Source: Leptospira biflexa (lineage in GTDB: Bacteria > Spirochaetota > UBA4802 > UB4802). From it: a stretch of DNA of 46,071 nucleotides. The stretch covers positions 1 to 46,071 of the forward strand of contig DYLU01000018.1 in assembly GCA_020721905.1 (NCBI GenBank). Direction: 5' to 3'. The translations under genes were made by a program, and so were the position numbers. Each line of letters opens with the position of its first letter. Position 1 is the stretch's first letter. Positions 7,972 to 16,778 of this stretch are shown one piece after another. The notes beneath the pieces were generated by a model. The model had not been told where the DNA came from, did not search any database, and saw only the letters and a list, made by a program, of their open reading frames with translations.

Positions 7972-9522
7972 ATGGAAGGAAAAATTACCCGCCGTGATTT
8001 ATTAAAAAAATCAATTGCTGCTGGAGTTGCTGTTGGTGCGGGCACGTTGATTGGCACCTGTACCTATAAACTGCTGAAAACACCTGATATTGCTGATCTA
8101 TATGGTAATTATCCACCAGAGGAAAAATTAAAAAAATTGACTGTTGTAAATCCCAGAGCACCCCGGCCCAATGTTATCATCATTTATAGTGATGATCTTG
8201 GGTATGGTGATATTGGCTGTTATGGCAATAGTGTCATACGTACTCCCAATGTTGATTCACTGGCACGGGAGGGTAACAGGTTTACCAACTTTTATGCTGT
8301 TGCTGCGGTGTGTGCACCTTCACGGGCGGGATTATTAACAGGGCGCTATCCTTTCAGAACAGGCATTATTGGCAATCCCTTTCCAAAGAAGGAACCGTTA
8401 GGGCGAAAGTTGGCGCGTAATGCAGGCATGATGTTGCGGGGACTAGGCATGATGGATTTGCGGGATGATGTTGTTGCAAGGGGATTGGCTTTTGAAGAAA
8501 TAACGATTGCCGAAGCTTTAAAACTTGCCGGATACAAAACCGGCATGGTTGGTAAATGGCATCTGGGCGACTATTCAACACAACCGGAATTTAATCCATT
8601 ACGCCACGGTTTTGATTTTTATTATGGTGTTCCGCATAGCAATGATATGCGGCCATGCCCGGTGTATAAAAATGAAACCAAAGTTATAGATAATATTCAT
8701 GGAGAAGACCAGTCATTTTTGACAGGAACATATACCAGAGAAGCTTTGCAGTTTATTGAGTCGTGTGGTAACAACCCATTCTTTTTATATTTTGCACACA
8801 CGTTTCCGCATCAGCCGCTGTGGGCTTCAAAGAATTTTGATAAAAAGTCATTGGCCGGTAAATATGGGGACGCCGTTGAGGAGATTGACTGGAGTGTTGG
8901 ACAGATACTGAAGTTTCTGAAAGAAAAGGGTCTTGATAACAGGACCATGGTGATTTTTACCAGTGATAATGGTCCATGGTATGAAGGAAGTACAGCAAAT
9001 TTGCGGGGCCGAAAAGGAAATAGCAATGAAGGTGGCTTTAAGGTACCTTTTATTGTGAGCTGGCCCGGAATGGTACCACGGGGCACAGTTACGCATGTGC
9101 CTGCTATAAATATTGATCTTTTCCCAACGATACTTGGGCTTGCAGGTGTTGGATTGCCGGAAGATCGTATCATTGATGGAAAGGATATACTGGGACTTAT
9201 CAAAGGCAACAATACGCCAGTGCATGAGGAGTTGTATTTTTATCACTATGACCTGCTTGTTGGCATTCGTTCGGGAAAATGGAAGTACTATTCAAGGATT
9301 GACCGATATGCATGGCCCAATCCTCTTGATTCCACACCCCTTATTGACAAATTGGGCAAAGATGCATTGGGACACCGCTGGCCATTGCTGTATAATCTTG
9401 AAAAAGACCCTGGTGAAGCATACAATGTGCTCGATACCTATCCAGATATTGCCCGTAAATTACGCCAGAAGCTTGAAAGCTGGGAAAAGGAAACTATGAA
9501 AAATCCCAGAGGATTTAAATAA
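7972..9522 (+). CDS. Tat-exported sulfatase
   Basis: 516 residues. The N-terminus has a twin-arginine signal (TRRDLLKK followed by a hydrophobic stretch), so the folded enzyme is exported. The alkaline-phosphatase-fold sulfatase domain begins near residue 68 with PNVIIIYSDDLGYGDIG (Asp74 and Asp75 as metal ligands). Cys114 in CAPSRAGLLTG fits the C-x-P-S-R motif in which Cys is converted to formylglycine by a maturase not encoded here. GKWHLG and a later SDNGP block also fit the family. It hydrolyses a sulfate ester, of unknown substrate. ATG 7972 was chosen because GGAGG sits 5 bases upstream; the upstream TTG would overlap that site. Confidence 0.88.
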   Translation: MEGKITRRDLLKKSIAAGVAVGAGTLIGTCTYKLLKTPDIADLYGNYPPEEKLKKLTVVNPRAPRPNVIIIYSDDLGYGDIGCYGNSVIRTPNVDSLAREGNRFTNFYAVAAVCAPSRAGLLTGRYPFRTGIIGNPFPKKEPLGRKLARNAGMMLRGLGMMDLRDDVVARGLAFEEITIAEALKLAGYKTGMVGKWHLGDYSTQPEFNPLRHGFDFYYGVPHSNDMRPCPVYKNETKVIDNIHGEDQSFLTGTYTREALQFIESCGNNPFFLYFAHTFPHQPLWASKNFDKKSLAGKYGDAVEEIDWSVGQILKFLKEKGLDNRTMVIFTSDNGPWYEGSTANLRGRKGNSNEGGFKVPFIVSWPGMVPRGTVTHVPAINIDLFPTILGLAGVGLPEDRIIDGKDILGLIKGNNTPVHEELYFYHYDLLVGIRSGKWKYYSRIDRYAWPNPLDSTPLIDKLGKDALGHRWPLLYNLEKDPGEAYNVLDTYPDIARKLRQKLESWEKETMKNPRGFK

Positions 9523-10152
9523 TTAAATCCATTGTAAGATTCCGGCAAATATAATCAGCATTGCCGCGTTAATGGCAAAGAGGCCTCCAATTACAGCTTT
9601 TTGCACTTTTGGCTGCCAGTCGTAGCAATAGAGTGATACTACCCAGAAGGGTATATACACGGTGATAAATACCGGCAGTGTGCCCCACCATGGATATACC
9701 CATACAAAGCAGGGTGTTTTTACTAAAAATATCTCAAAAATTGAATAGAAGGCAGCATTGGCGATGGCTATAAATAATCTGTTATTGATGCCAAATATCT
9801 TAACGTTTGGATCCTGTGGTAAGATTTTGCTGAAAATAAGACCTGATACTGAAAACATGAGGCTGAGTTCCACACCAACGCCAACAAGCAGTAAAAAGGC
9901 AGTCCCGGTTGGAACAGTCCATAGTGCATGTCCTGTAAAATGCTGTATGAGTGCATTGATTATTTCTACAAACCAGTGTACCATATAGAGCGAAAGTCCT
10001 GCTGCAATGCCTTTCCAGTTTTTATTTTGTATTTCATTAAAATAAATATATACAACAACTGCCAGAAGAGTTATAACATACCACTGGAAAGGATTGCCAC
10101 TGCGTAAAATGTTTAATGCCTGTTGTGTTGCTTCAGGATGATTAAGGTTCAT
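9523..10152 (-). CDS. Polytopic membrane protein of unknown function
   Basis: This 209-residue protein has about six hydrophobic segments (near residues 22-38, 48-65, 80-105, 125-145, 150-175 and 185-207) with aromatic-rich loops such as CFVWVYPWWGTLP. No catalytic motif was recognised and I cannot assign a family. It is convergent with the sulfatase gene, and the two stop codons abut exactly (9520-9522 and 9523-9525), so the mRNAs must overlap at their 3' ends. GGAGG lies before the start. Confidence 0.75.
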   Translation of the reverse strand: MNLNHPEATQQALNILRSGNPFQWYVITLLAVVVYIYFNEIQNKNWKGIAAGLSLYMVHWFVEIINALIQHFTGHALWTVPTGTAFLLLVGVGVELSLMFSVSGLIFSKILPQDPNVKIFGINNRLFIAIANAAFYSIFEIFLVKTPCFVWVYPWWGTLPVFITVYIPFWVVSLYCYDWQPKVQKAVIGGLFAINAAMLIIFAGILQWI

Positions 10153-10331
10153 ACTCCCTCCTTACTCTTTTATTTATTATTAAAAATATCACTAATGAAG
10201 GATATAAATGATGATATCATTAAAAAAATTATAAGGAATGATTATATAAGAAAGCAAGGAGTTTTTTTATTGATTTTTTATTTTATTTAATACAATAATG
10301 GAGCACAATGTAATGATTGATGGAGGATACT

Positions 10332-10988
10332 ATGAACAGAAAAACATTTGCAAGTATACTAATACTATTAATAGCAGTGTTAGGTATTCATTGCAAAAAA
10401 AGTGAATCAAAGCATGCAATAGATGCTACAATAGTTTTTGTTGAAGGAACGGTTACAGTTAACAATGTCCAGGCAAATAAAGGTGCATCATTACACTATG
10501 GTGATGTTATAAAAACCGGTGAAGATGGGATATGCAGAGTACAGATTGGCAGCAAAAATATTTTACAGATTGGGAAATCATCTGAATTGTTATTTAATAT
10601 ATCGGATGTAGAACATACACTTCAATTAAATAAGGGTTGGCTGGGCGGTGTTACAAAAAAAATTTTTACAAAGCAGGGTAAGTATTTAGTAAAAACACCA
10701 ACTGTTGTTGCCAGTATCAGGGGTACATCTTTTTGCGTAGTTGCTCAATCAAACGACACATCATACTTCTGCGTTTGCAATGGCACTATTAATTTAAAAG
10801 GGAATAATAGTGAACAGGAGGAAGATGTAACAGCTGCCCATCATAAGGGATTATGGTTTGAAAAAGATAAAACAGGGAATGTTGTAGTCAAAGAAGCAGG
10901 GTTGCTTTTTCATGATGATAAAGGCCTTGAGCAATTAGCGCAAAGCATTAATGAAACGATAGACTGGACAAAGCCTGACACAATGTAA
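10332..10988 (+). CDS. FecR-domain lipoprotein
   Basis: About 218 residues. The N-terminus is a lipoprotein signal with lipobox LGIHC, so the mature protein is anchored at Cys21 or so. A FecR-type beta domain follows: VEGTVTVNN, LHYGDVIKTGEDG, VQIGSKNILQIG and VKTPTVVASIRGTSF, the last being the best-conserved part of the family. Such domains in lipoproteins are common in spirochaete-like genomes and are not necessarily linked to iron signalling; no sigma factor or receptor is adjacent. ATG 10332 is preceded by GGAGG at a 5-base distance, so the upstream TTG was not used. Confidence 0.8.
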   Translation: MNRKTFASILILLIAVLGIHCKKSESKHAIDATIVFVEGTVTVNNVQANKGASLHYGDVIKTGEDGICRVQIGSKNILQIGKSSELLFNISDVEHTLQLNKGWLGGVTKKIFTKQGKYLVKTPTVVASIRGTSFCVVAQSNDTSYFCVCNGTINLKGNNSEQEEDVTAAHHKGLWFEKDKTGNVVVKEAGLLFHDDKGLEQLAQSINETIDWTKPDTM

Positions 10989-10992
10989 CTGT

Positions 10993-11026
10993 CAGTTTCT
11001 TTAAACTGCATTTGTTAATTTTTTTT
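10993..11026 (+). terminator. Weak hairpin with U-tract after the FecR gene
   Basis: CAGTTT and AAACTG pair around a 4-base loop, followed after 10 bases by a run of T. The short AT-rich stem makes this only a possible terminator. Confidence 0.35.
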
Positions 11027-11061
11027 AAAAAGAGCATATAGCCGGATGATTACTGAAAAGA

Positions 11062-12045
11062 CTATACCGGGATATGTCCTTTTGGCCTTGTTTCTTTAAG
11101 GTGAATTGCCTGCACGGGACAATGTGACGAGCATAGTCCACAGCCAATGCACATGTCTGCATCAATGATTGCCGTGTCCGCTATAGTGACGGCATGCACC
11201 GGGCAAACCGATATGCAGAGTCCGCAGCTGCTGCAGAGATTGGAATCGACATATGCGGTGAATCTGCTTTTTGCTACAACGCCTCGTGTTGCTTTATTGC
11301 CTGCAAAACGCAACATCTCACAGCAGCATGAACAGCAGTTGCATATTGCATTGCCAAATCCTTTGTTTTCGGTCATGTGGACTAATCCTGCTTCTTCGGA
11401 TTCTTGTAATATTTTAATAGCTTCTTCTTTGTTTATCTTTCTTCCTGTCCCACGCTCTAAGGTGTATGCTGCTCCATTGTTTATCTGTATGCATACATTG
11501 AGAGGTTTAGTACAATTGCCATGTGAAAGACGGCACACACAATCAACCACTGCTATTTCTTTTGCATCCTCAATTATCTTATATGCATCCTCATACACAA
11601 GCACTTCACTTTCTGGCTGTAATGTTTTGTTAATGGGGATGACACGCATGAATGATGGTATGCCAGCTTTTGTCACAACTTCAAGCAGGGGAGGGTATTC
11701 GGTATCCATAAATTGGACCCACAATCTTTTAAAATCCTCTGGTGCATCTTTCCACAGCAATGTTGCATCATGAAACTGGACAATGTGTTTTGGTGGGCGA
11801 TATTCTGCACCTTCCGGTTTTGCCTTTTTAAAAGCTGCTCCCCGTTTAAACAGCTCTTCAAGTGTTCGTGATGCTTCTTCAACTGACATATTGAATTTTT
11901 GGGCAATCTGTTGTGCATTTGCTGGAAGGTATGCAATAATCTGTGCCTGGGTTTCATTTGCAACGCGCTGCCATATTTGTGGCAAAATAGAAGAATTTTC
12001 AAACATAAGCCTCTTTGATAATTCTTTGTATATGTCACCTGCCAT
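11062..12045 (-). CDS. Winged-helix-like plus double 4Fe-4S ferredoxin protein
   Basis: 327 residues. The N-terminal third looks like a winged-helix domain (LPANAQQIAQKFNMSVEEA, LFKRGAAF). The middle has many cysteines, in CVCR, a following Cys pair and CNCCSCCC. The C-terminus carries two standard 4Fe-4S motifs, CSSCGLCISVCP and CIGCGLCSSHCP. Known relatives are uncharacterised Fe-S proteins of anaerobes. The architecture suggests an electron carrier or redox sensor, but the function is unknown. GGAGG precedes the start. It is transcribed alone, convergent with the FecR gene. Confidence 0.8.
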   Translation of the reverse strand: MAGDIYKELSKRLMFENSSILPQIWQRVANETQAQIIAYLPANAQQIAQKFNMSVEEASRTLEELFKRGAAFKKAKPEGAEYRPPKHIVQFHDATLLWKDAPEDFKRLWVQFMDTEYPPLLEVVTKAGIPSFMRVIPINKTLQPESEVLVYEDAYKIIEDAKEIAVVDCVCRLSHGNCTKPLNVCIQINNGAAYTLERGTGRKINKEEAIKILQESEEAGLVHMTENKGFGNAICNCCSCCCEMLRFAGNKATRGVVAKSRFTAYVDSNLCSSCGLCISVCPVHAVTIADTAIIDADMCIGCGLCSSHCPVQAIHLKETRPKGHIPV

Positions 12046-12232
12046 ATTGCCTCCAGGTAATACAAAAAATAAATAACCTGAGTGTCTTTACAGTATAAAA
12101 AGAAAAGCTATAAACGATTTTTATGTTTATCTAATTTTTTTCAGTGCTGTCAAGCGATAATTGATAAAAACAATTGTATCCTGGCAATCTCAGGTAAACA
12201 TGCTTGACGTTTCATACTATAACGTATAATCT
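12046..12232. other. Intergenic region, possible promoter
   Basis: Noncoding stretch between the Fe-S protein gene and the decayed nucleotidyltransferase. TTGACG at 12204-12209 and a perfect TATAAT at 12225-12230 could be a promoter, but the 15-base spacer is short. Confidence 0.35.
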
Positions 12233-12555
12233 GTGATTATCCGTATTTCACAAGAGGATGTAATTAAGGCATTACATAAACGGTTAAAGTCATAGTATAA
12301 GCATTTTGCAATATATGTATTTGTTGTGCATCGTTCTTCTTTATCCATGCATTTTGCAAACGGAAGCTCTTTTATTAAACCAATTATTAACGAAGGAAAA
12401 AATATCTATATGAAGAAGGCAATGGAAGAATGGATGCCTCAGACTATCCGGTTGATATTGGGCTACTACCTTTGGGTGAACATGTAAATGATGCACTGCA
12501 GACAACAAAAATCGCCAAACGGATCCTGAATGGAGCAAAAGAAAATATTAAATAA
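12233..12555 (+). pseudogene. Remnant of a nucleotidyltransferase (MNT/HEPN-like) gene
   Basis: From GTG 12233 the frame reads VIIRISQEDVIKALHKRL, hits TAG at 12293-12295, and continues in the same frame as YKHFAIYVFV, then jumps to FANGSSFIKPIINEGKNIY. The IYVF stretch is where a nucleotidyltransferase would continue into its GS-x-D-x-D active site, which is missing, implying an internal deletion. The continuation, MDASDYPVDIGLLPL and ALQTTKIAKRILNGAKENIK, lies in another frame and ends at TAA 12553-12555. These pieces suggest a decayed MNT gene, perhaps with a HEPN-like part. The family call is tentative. The remnant overlaps the start of the next gene. Confidence 0.45.
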
Positions 12556-13408
12556 AAGCATTAGAATATGTGTTATAATTCTAACGCTTATGTTTTTTAA
12601 CAGTATCCTTAATGCAGAGATGCCTGATTGGGCTATGATGATAGATAAAGAGGGTAATAAATATTATTTTGATAAGAGCGGGAAAATTTATACTGATAGC
12701 ACCACATCAATATTCAAACCTGTTTCACGGGATGGGCTGGAATACTATAACTCAAAAGTAAAATCTCTGTGGAAAGCAGGGCATCGCAAACAGTCACTTG
12801 TTATTGCAAAATCAATTTTAGCGCTGAAAGAGTCATCCATGAATGTAGTAAAAGCCAAAAAGGACATAAATACATTTATGCGTGATATGCAGATGAAGCA
12901 TGGGAACCGATTTGTTGACTTCAGTAAAGATGCATGGTTATATTTAACAAAGGAAGACACTACAATGTATGTATTCAATGACAAAGTTCCGTATATACTG
13001 GCATTGCAGGGAAATGCTGAGATCATCGCTGCGCAATCGGTTGATTCACTGCAGTATGCTTCCACAGTGATGAGAGCAGGTTTGCGATTTTCTGATACCA
13101 GTGGATACGATGCAATTATGATTGTAGCAGCTGAAAGTTTTGCTGACACTATTGAATCAATACGCGTTTTAGAACAGCACTGGCGTACTGTTGCATTTGA
13201 CACGTTTGACCGTGAATTGCTAAAACACAGTGATGCTATGGCATTATATGCATTTGCTACACGTGACAATGTAGAACTTAAGGGTATAGAACTTTTGCTT
13301 GCAAAAGAAAACAGGGGATATTGTGTGAGGATTTTTACCACTAAAGAGCGATATGAACTCTACAAAGATACAATGTTTGCAATTATCAATAGCTTTTCAA
13401 CTCCTTGA
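12530..13408 (+). CDS. Exported protein of unknown function
   Basis: 292 residues with a signal peptide (hydrophobic core near residues 12-26, cleavage probably after ILNA), then KEGNKYYFDKSGKIY and a mixed alpha/beta body without a recognisable motif. I do not recognise the family. The start lies inside the decayed nucleotidyltransferase remnant and has no good ribosome binding site, so translation may be weak or the start misjudged. The 3' end overlaps the convergent acetyltransferase gene by 12 bases. Confidence 0.65.
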   Translation: MEQKKILNKSIRICVIILTLMFFNSILNAEMPDWAMMIDKEGNKYYFDKSGKIYTDSTTSIFKPVSRDGLEYYNSKVKSLWKAGHRKQSLVIAKSILALKESSMNVVKAKKDINTFMRDMQMKHGNRFVDFSKDAWLYLTKEDTTMYVFNDKVPYILALQGNAEIIAAQSVDSLQYASTVMRAGLRFSDTSGYDAIMIVAAESFADTIESIRVLEQHWRTVAFDTFDRELLKHSDAMALYAFATRDNVELKGIELLLAKENRGYCVRIFTTKERYELYKDTMFAIINSFSTP

Positions 13409-13873
13409 TCGGAGCACATACACCATTGCTGTTTCAGTACAATTATCCCTGTGCTGACAGTACTGACAGTCTTTCCATATCTTATCGGGAAGTGTTTCTT
13501 TGGCAACTGCCATAAATCCTGCTTTCTTAAAGAAAGAAGGATTATAGGTAAGGCAAAAAATTTTTGCATCCCTGTGTTGCTGCAATATATCTTCTATTGC
13601 ATATGCTACAAGCTGTTTCCCAATATCTTTGTGATGATACCTGCTATTAACTGCCAGTGACCTGATTTCAAAAAGATTATTATTATATTTATAATGTGAA
13701 ACAACACCAATAATTTTTTTTTGGGCGACAGCAACTGTAAATGAATTGCTGGTTTTTTCAATTTCCTCTTTGCTTCGCGGAAGAAGTATGCCCTTTTTTA
13801 CATACGGGGAAAGTAACGCAAGAATATCTTCTGCATCATCACTGATAGCTTTTTGGATAGTTATCTTCATCAT
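13397..13873 (-). CDS. GNAT acetyltransferase, short ArgA-like (N-acetylglutamate synthase type)
   Basis: 158 residues. An N-terminal GNAT fold is visible (acetyl-CoA-binding part near SRYHHKDIGKQLVAYA, where the usual glycine pair is relaxed). The C-terminal tail LPDKIWKDCQYCQHRDNC followed by TETAMVYVL resembles the Cys-rich end of stand-alone N-acetylglutamate synthases, which make N-acetylglutamate for arginine synthesis. Other GNAT substrates cannot be excluded and no arginine genes are nearby. It follows the SPOR-domain gene by 3 bases on the same strand, so the two are probably co-transcribed. Confidence 0.7.
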   Translation of the reverse strand: MMKITIQKAISDDAEDILALLSPYVKKGILLPRSKEEIEKTSNSFTVAVAQKKIIGVVSHYKYNNNLFEIRSLAVNSRYHHKDIGKQLVAYAIEDILQQHRDAKIFCLTYNPSFFKKAGFMAVAKETLPDKIWKDCQYCQHRDNCTETAMVYVLRSRS

Positions 13874-13876
13874 GAA

Positions 13877-14428
13877 TCAACGTTTTAGAATAATAGCATT
13901 TCTGAAGTTGCCATTTTTAGATTGTTCCATAATTATTTTCAATGATTTTTTTGCATATTGCAGTGAGGTGTACGGACCTGCATATACTGTGTACTGATCG
14001 TTGTTTTTAGCGATGATAATACGCTGACCCGTTTTACTTAATATGCCGGCTAATGTGTTAGCTTCATCTCTGGTAAAAGTATTGCCAATTTTAATGGCAT
14101 AAGGGTATTCAGATTTTGGAAATTGTGGCTGTTGTCTGGGTTCAACCAGTTGTTTTGCCTTCTGGGCAGCATTGTTTAATGCTACTTTTGTATGAGGGTC
14201 AATAATTGGTTTGCTCTGGCCTCCCGCAAATTTAATGCCAACAGCAAGCCCGGCAGTAAAAGACATTATGATCAGTGCAAAAATAATAGTCAGCATCCGA
14301 TGCGCTTTTTTCTGTGAAAAAGATCGGGGTGTGGTGTAGTTTTGCGGTATGGTATATTCATAGTAATCCTGCGGATTGTAATCAGTATAGGAGTTTTTAT
14401 TATTTGAGTGGAAATCAAAATTCTGCAT
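13877..14428 (-). CDS. SPOR-domain membrane protein
   Basis: 183 residues: a polar, Tyr/Asn-rich cytoplasmic N-terminus (1-43), one transmembrane segment (about 45-66, LTIIFALIIMSFTAGLAVGI), a linker, then a C-terminal SPOR domain (about 105-183; YAIKIGNTFTRDEANTLA, YTVYAGPYTSLQYAKK). SPOR domains bind denuded peptidoglycan at division sites, so the protein probably acts in septation or cell-wall remodelling. It is a typical bitopic SPOR protein in size and order. Confidence 0.8.
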   Translation of the reverse strand: MQNFDFHSNNKNSYTDYNPQDYYEYTIPQNYTTPRSFSQKKAHRMLTIIFALIIMSFTAGLAVGIKFAGGQSKPIIDPHTKVALNNAAQKAKQLVEPRQQPQFPKSEYPYAIKIGNTFTRDEANTLAGILSKTGQRIIIAKNNDQYTVYAGPYTSLQYAKKSLKIIMEQSKNGNFRNAIILKR

Positions 14429-14510
14429 ACAGTATCAGACCTTTTATGATAAAATTTTGTAATGTGTAGTACTATGAATATCGTCATTAATGGAATGGTG
14501 TATTAAGGAA

Positions 14511-15239
14511 TTAATTAACGGTGGATTTTAATTTTTCTATTTCCTGTTTTGAAAGAACCCTGTATTTACCCGCAGGCAGATTCCCCAATGTAATGGGCCC
14601 GTACTGGATGCGTATAAGACTGGTAACTTCATAGCCAAGCATTGAAAACATCATACGCACCTGCCGTTTTTTACCTTCAGTTATGGTGATGGTAACTATT
14701 GTCCACTCATCATTAATAGGATCAATTGTTGCGGGAAGTGTTTGTGAACCATAAAGTTCAATGCCATGTTCTATTTCCATTTTATGGTCATCACGTAATG
14801 GGCGATCAAGTGTGACCTGATATGTTTTTGGCACTTTGAACCGTGGGTGGGTTAATTTGTAGGCTAAATCCCCATCATTGGTAAAAAGCAGCAGGCCTTC
14901 AGTATCCTTATCAAGCCTTCCCACAGGGAATGTTCCTTCTTCCCTGAACTGTTCCGGAATCAGTTGCAACACGGTGGGGCGATTTCGTTCATCTTTTGTA
15001 GTGGTAACATATCCCTTAGGTTTGTTCAGTATAAGATAATGGTATGTCAAAACAGGCAGTAAGATCTGCCCTCTGTACATAACCGTATCATTATTTATGT
15101 CCACCTGGCAGGAAAGGTTGGTGGTGGGTATGCCATTGACATATATCTGGCCTTTTTTTATAATCTCTTCAGTTTTCCTGCGGGAGCCCAATCCGCATAA
15201 TGAAAGATATTTATTGATTCGCATTCTGGTTCTGGTCAT
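14511..15239 (-). CDS. RsuA/RluB/RluE/RluF-family pseudouridine synthase
   Basis: 242 residues. An S4 RNA-binding domain (about residues 7-55, INKYLSLCGLGSRRKTEEII) precedes the catalytic domain, which carries LNKPKGYVTT and the active-site GRLDKDTEGLLLFTNDGDL with the catalytic Asp after GRL. The family isomerises a uridine in 16S or 23S rRNA. The absence of a long extension fits the RluB-like form, but the target cannot be fixed. It overlaps the end of the SH3 lipoprotein gene by 29 bases (14 if translation starts at the second Met), so the two are likely translated in tandem. Confidence 0.9.
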   Translation of the reverse strand: MTRTRMRINKYLSLCGLGSRRKTEEIIKKGQIYVNGIPTTNLSCQVDINNDTVMYRGQILLPVLTYHYLILNKPKGYVTTTKDERNRPTVLQLIPEQFREEGTFPVGRLDKDTEGLLLFTNDGDLAYKLTHPRFKVPKTYQVTLDRPLRDDHKMEIEHGIELYGSQTLPATIDPINDEWTIVTITITEGKKRQVRMMFSMLGYEVTSLIRIQYGPITLGNLPAGKYRVLSKQEIEKLKSTVN

Positions 15240-15975
15240 CAGATACTACACCTTCCTGTGTGTCCGGGACAGTTGATTCAGGAGCTATGTTGGGCATGGA
15301 ATCTTTAAATTCAGCAATTTTTTTAAATTCAATCTTTGCATCCTGCAGGCTTTCAACTAACTGATATGAATTTCCTCTTTTAATGAAGTACAAATTTTTG
15401 CCAAAACTGGTGCCATCCAGAAACATAACCTCGCCTGTTCTGAAGTTAAGGGAATAGCTTCCCTCTATGCCTTTAGTCCCTTTATGATATGACTTGTATG
15501 ATCCATCAGGGTACAGTTCAAGGGCATGTTCGGTAAAATCACCACTTTTGTTCACGCTCCACCATTTTCCTGAAATATCTTTTCGTACCGTGTCAGCTTC
15601 TTTTTTCCATAAGCTGTTGACATAGCGTTCTATTGCTGCATCAGATGCATTGATCTGTAAAGCTAATGATGATCCAAAAATCCATCCCTTTACTGTATTG
15701 GGCAGCACTACCTTGTACCAGTAATCCCTCTGCCCGCCTACCCACTGCTTGTCTCTGGATATATCGATTATGGTAACGATAGTCCCTTTGTTAACAGTGG
15801 TAACCCTTGATGAAAATATATGTGGGTCAATACGAACTGATGTAGCGTCATTTATCACAACAGCTTTTGTGGCAGAAGAAGCTGCATGGATGTCATTATG
15901 TGATTTGCTGCACCGGGTAACAGTAAGCATCGCAATTATGATAAGTATGATACAGTGGATACATTTTGATTTCAT
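15211..15975 (-). CDS. SH3-domain lipoprotein
   Basis: 254 residues. The N-terminus is a lipoprotein signal with TVTRC as lipobox. A bacterial SH3 domain follows (VRIDPHIFSSRVTTVNKGT, WYKVVLPNTVKGWIFGSSL). The second half has a small beta domain (ISGKWWSV, ALELYPDGSYKSY, GSYSLNF), similar to domains that report a minimum-fold growth or stress. The C-terminal tail is acidic and Gln/Asn-rich. It probably sits in the envelope; its ligand is unknown. Confidence 0.75.
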   Translation of the reverse strand: MKSKCIHCIILIIIAMLTVTRCSKSHNDIHAASSATKAVVINDATSVRIDPHIFSSRVTTVNKGTIVTIIDISRDKQWVGGQRDYWYKVVLPNTVKGWIFGSSLALQINASDAAIERYVNSLWKKEADTVRKDISGKWWSVNKSGDFTEHALELYPDGSYKSYHKGTKGIEGSYSLNFRTGEVMFLDGTSFGKNLYFIKRGNSYQLVESLQDAKIEFKKIAEFKDSMPNIAPESTVPDTQEGVVSDDQNQNANQ

Positions 15976-16006
15976 GGATTTACCCTTGCATATAGTCTAT
16001 TTCACA

Positions 16007-16019
16007 GTAACTATCGCCC
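16007..16019 (+). repeat. GTAACTATCGCCC word, intergenic copy
   Basis: One copy of the dispersed word, in the divergent region between the SH3 lipoprotein and pgsA-like genes. Confidence 0.55.
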
Positions 16020-16107
16020 AATAAAATAAATTGATGTAATGATATATTCAGAATGCACTGTATTTAGTCAATAAACTTTTAAAAGGAAGCTTTTTAAAGA
16101 ATTTAGC

Positions 16108-16137
16108 TTGACGCTTACGGTACGGGCCTGATTATAT
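16108..16137 (+). promoter_or_regulatory. Possible promoter of the pgsA-like gene
   Basis: TTGACG at 16108-16113 and TTATAT at 16132-16137 are separated by 18 bases, about 35 bases ahead of ATG 16171. Confidence 0.4.
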
Positions 16138-16170
16138 CAGGGAATACAGTGCAAAAAATGGTTAACGATA

Positions 16171-16761
16171 ATGAAAATTAAGGATTTGCTTGAAGGGCGT
16201 GTTGCAACCTGGTCAAACCTGATATCAGTATTACGGGTACTTATGGCGCCTGCAATTGCTGTTGCGCTGTACTACGAAAGGATTACAGGGGATATATGGT
16301 ACTGTAAGGTTGCAGTGGCAGTGTATCTGGTTATTGCAGTTTCGGACTTTATTGATGGTATTCTGGCACGATTGCTCCGTCAGGTATCGCGGTTAGGGCA
16401 GTTTTTAGACCCTGTAGCAGATAAATGTGTCATACTTATTGTTGCTGTTACCCTTTATTATTTCAGGCAATTCCCGTTGTGGATGATTGGCCTCATTATC
16501 ATCCGTGATAGTATACATATCGTTGCAGGCTTTTATCTTTTTTATGCTTATGATATTCAGGTACGCTCAAGTATAGCAGGCAAATGCACGGTTGTTATCA
16601 TGGGCCTCTGCGGATTGATTTTTCTTGTTAATCCTGCATATACGTTTGCCGGTTACACATTACAGCACATATCGTTACTGTTCATTGTGGTATGCATGGT
16701 AGTTTCATCAATACATTACTGGCATATCTATTCCAAATTTTACTTTACAGGCAAGAGATAG
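16171..16761 (+). CDS. pgsA: CDP-alcohol phosphatidyltransferase (PgsA-like)
   Basis: This 196-residue integral membrane enzyme joins a CDP-activated lipid to an alcohol. The full family signature is visible: Asp59, Asp62-Gly63, Ala66-Arg67, Gly76, Asp80 and Asp84 with the standard spacing (D-x2-D-G-x2-A-R-x8-G-x3-D-x3-D). About six hydrophobic segments are present. Size and N-terminus (TWSNLISVLRVLMAP) fit phosphatidylglycerophosphate synthase or a close relative; the alcohol cannot be decided. It precedes the amidase gene by 17 bases, so both are probably one transcript. Confidence 0.85.
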   Translation: MKIKDLLEGRVATWSNLISVLRVLMAPAIAVALYYERITGDIWYCKVAVAVYLVIAVSDFIDGILARLLRQVSRLGQFLDPVADKCVILIVAVTLYYFRQFPLWMIGLIIIRDSIHIVAGFYLFYAYDIQVRSSIAGKCTVVIMGLCGLIFLVNPAYTFAGYTLQHISLLFIVVCMVVSSIHYWHIYSKFYFTGKR

Positions 16762-16778
16762 TACCTTACAACAAATCA

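Noticed and set aside
8811-9246. Two long minus-strand frames within the sulfatase gene
   Set aside because: Both lie opposite a confident gene and show no protein-like motifs or start signals.
12745-13341. 198-codon minus-strand frame within the exported unknown
   Set aside because: The plus-strand frame has a signal peptide and a sensible composition; the minus-strand frame is Ser-rich antisense of it.
14691-14704. GGTAACTATTGTCC as a copy of the dispersed word
   Set aside because: The core has ATTG in place of ATCG; left out of the count, though it may be a decayed copy.
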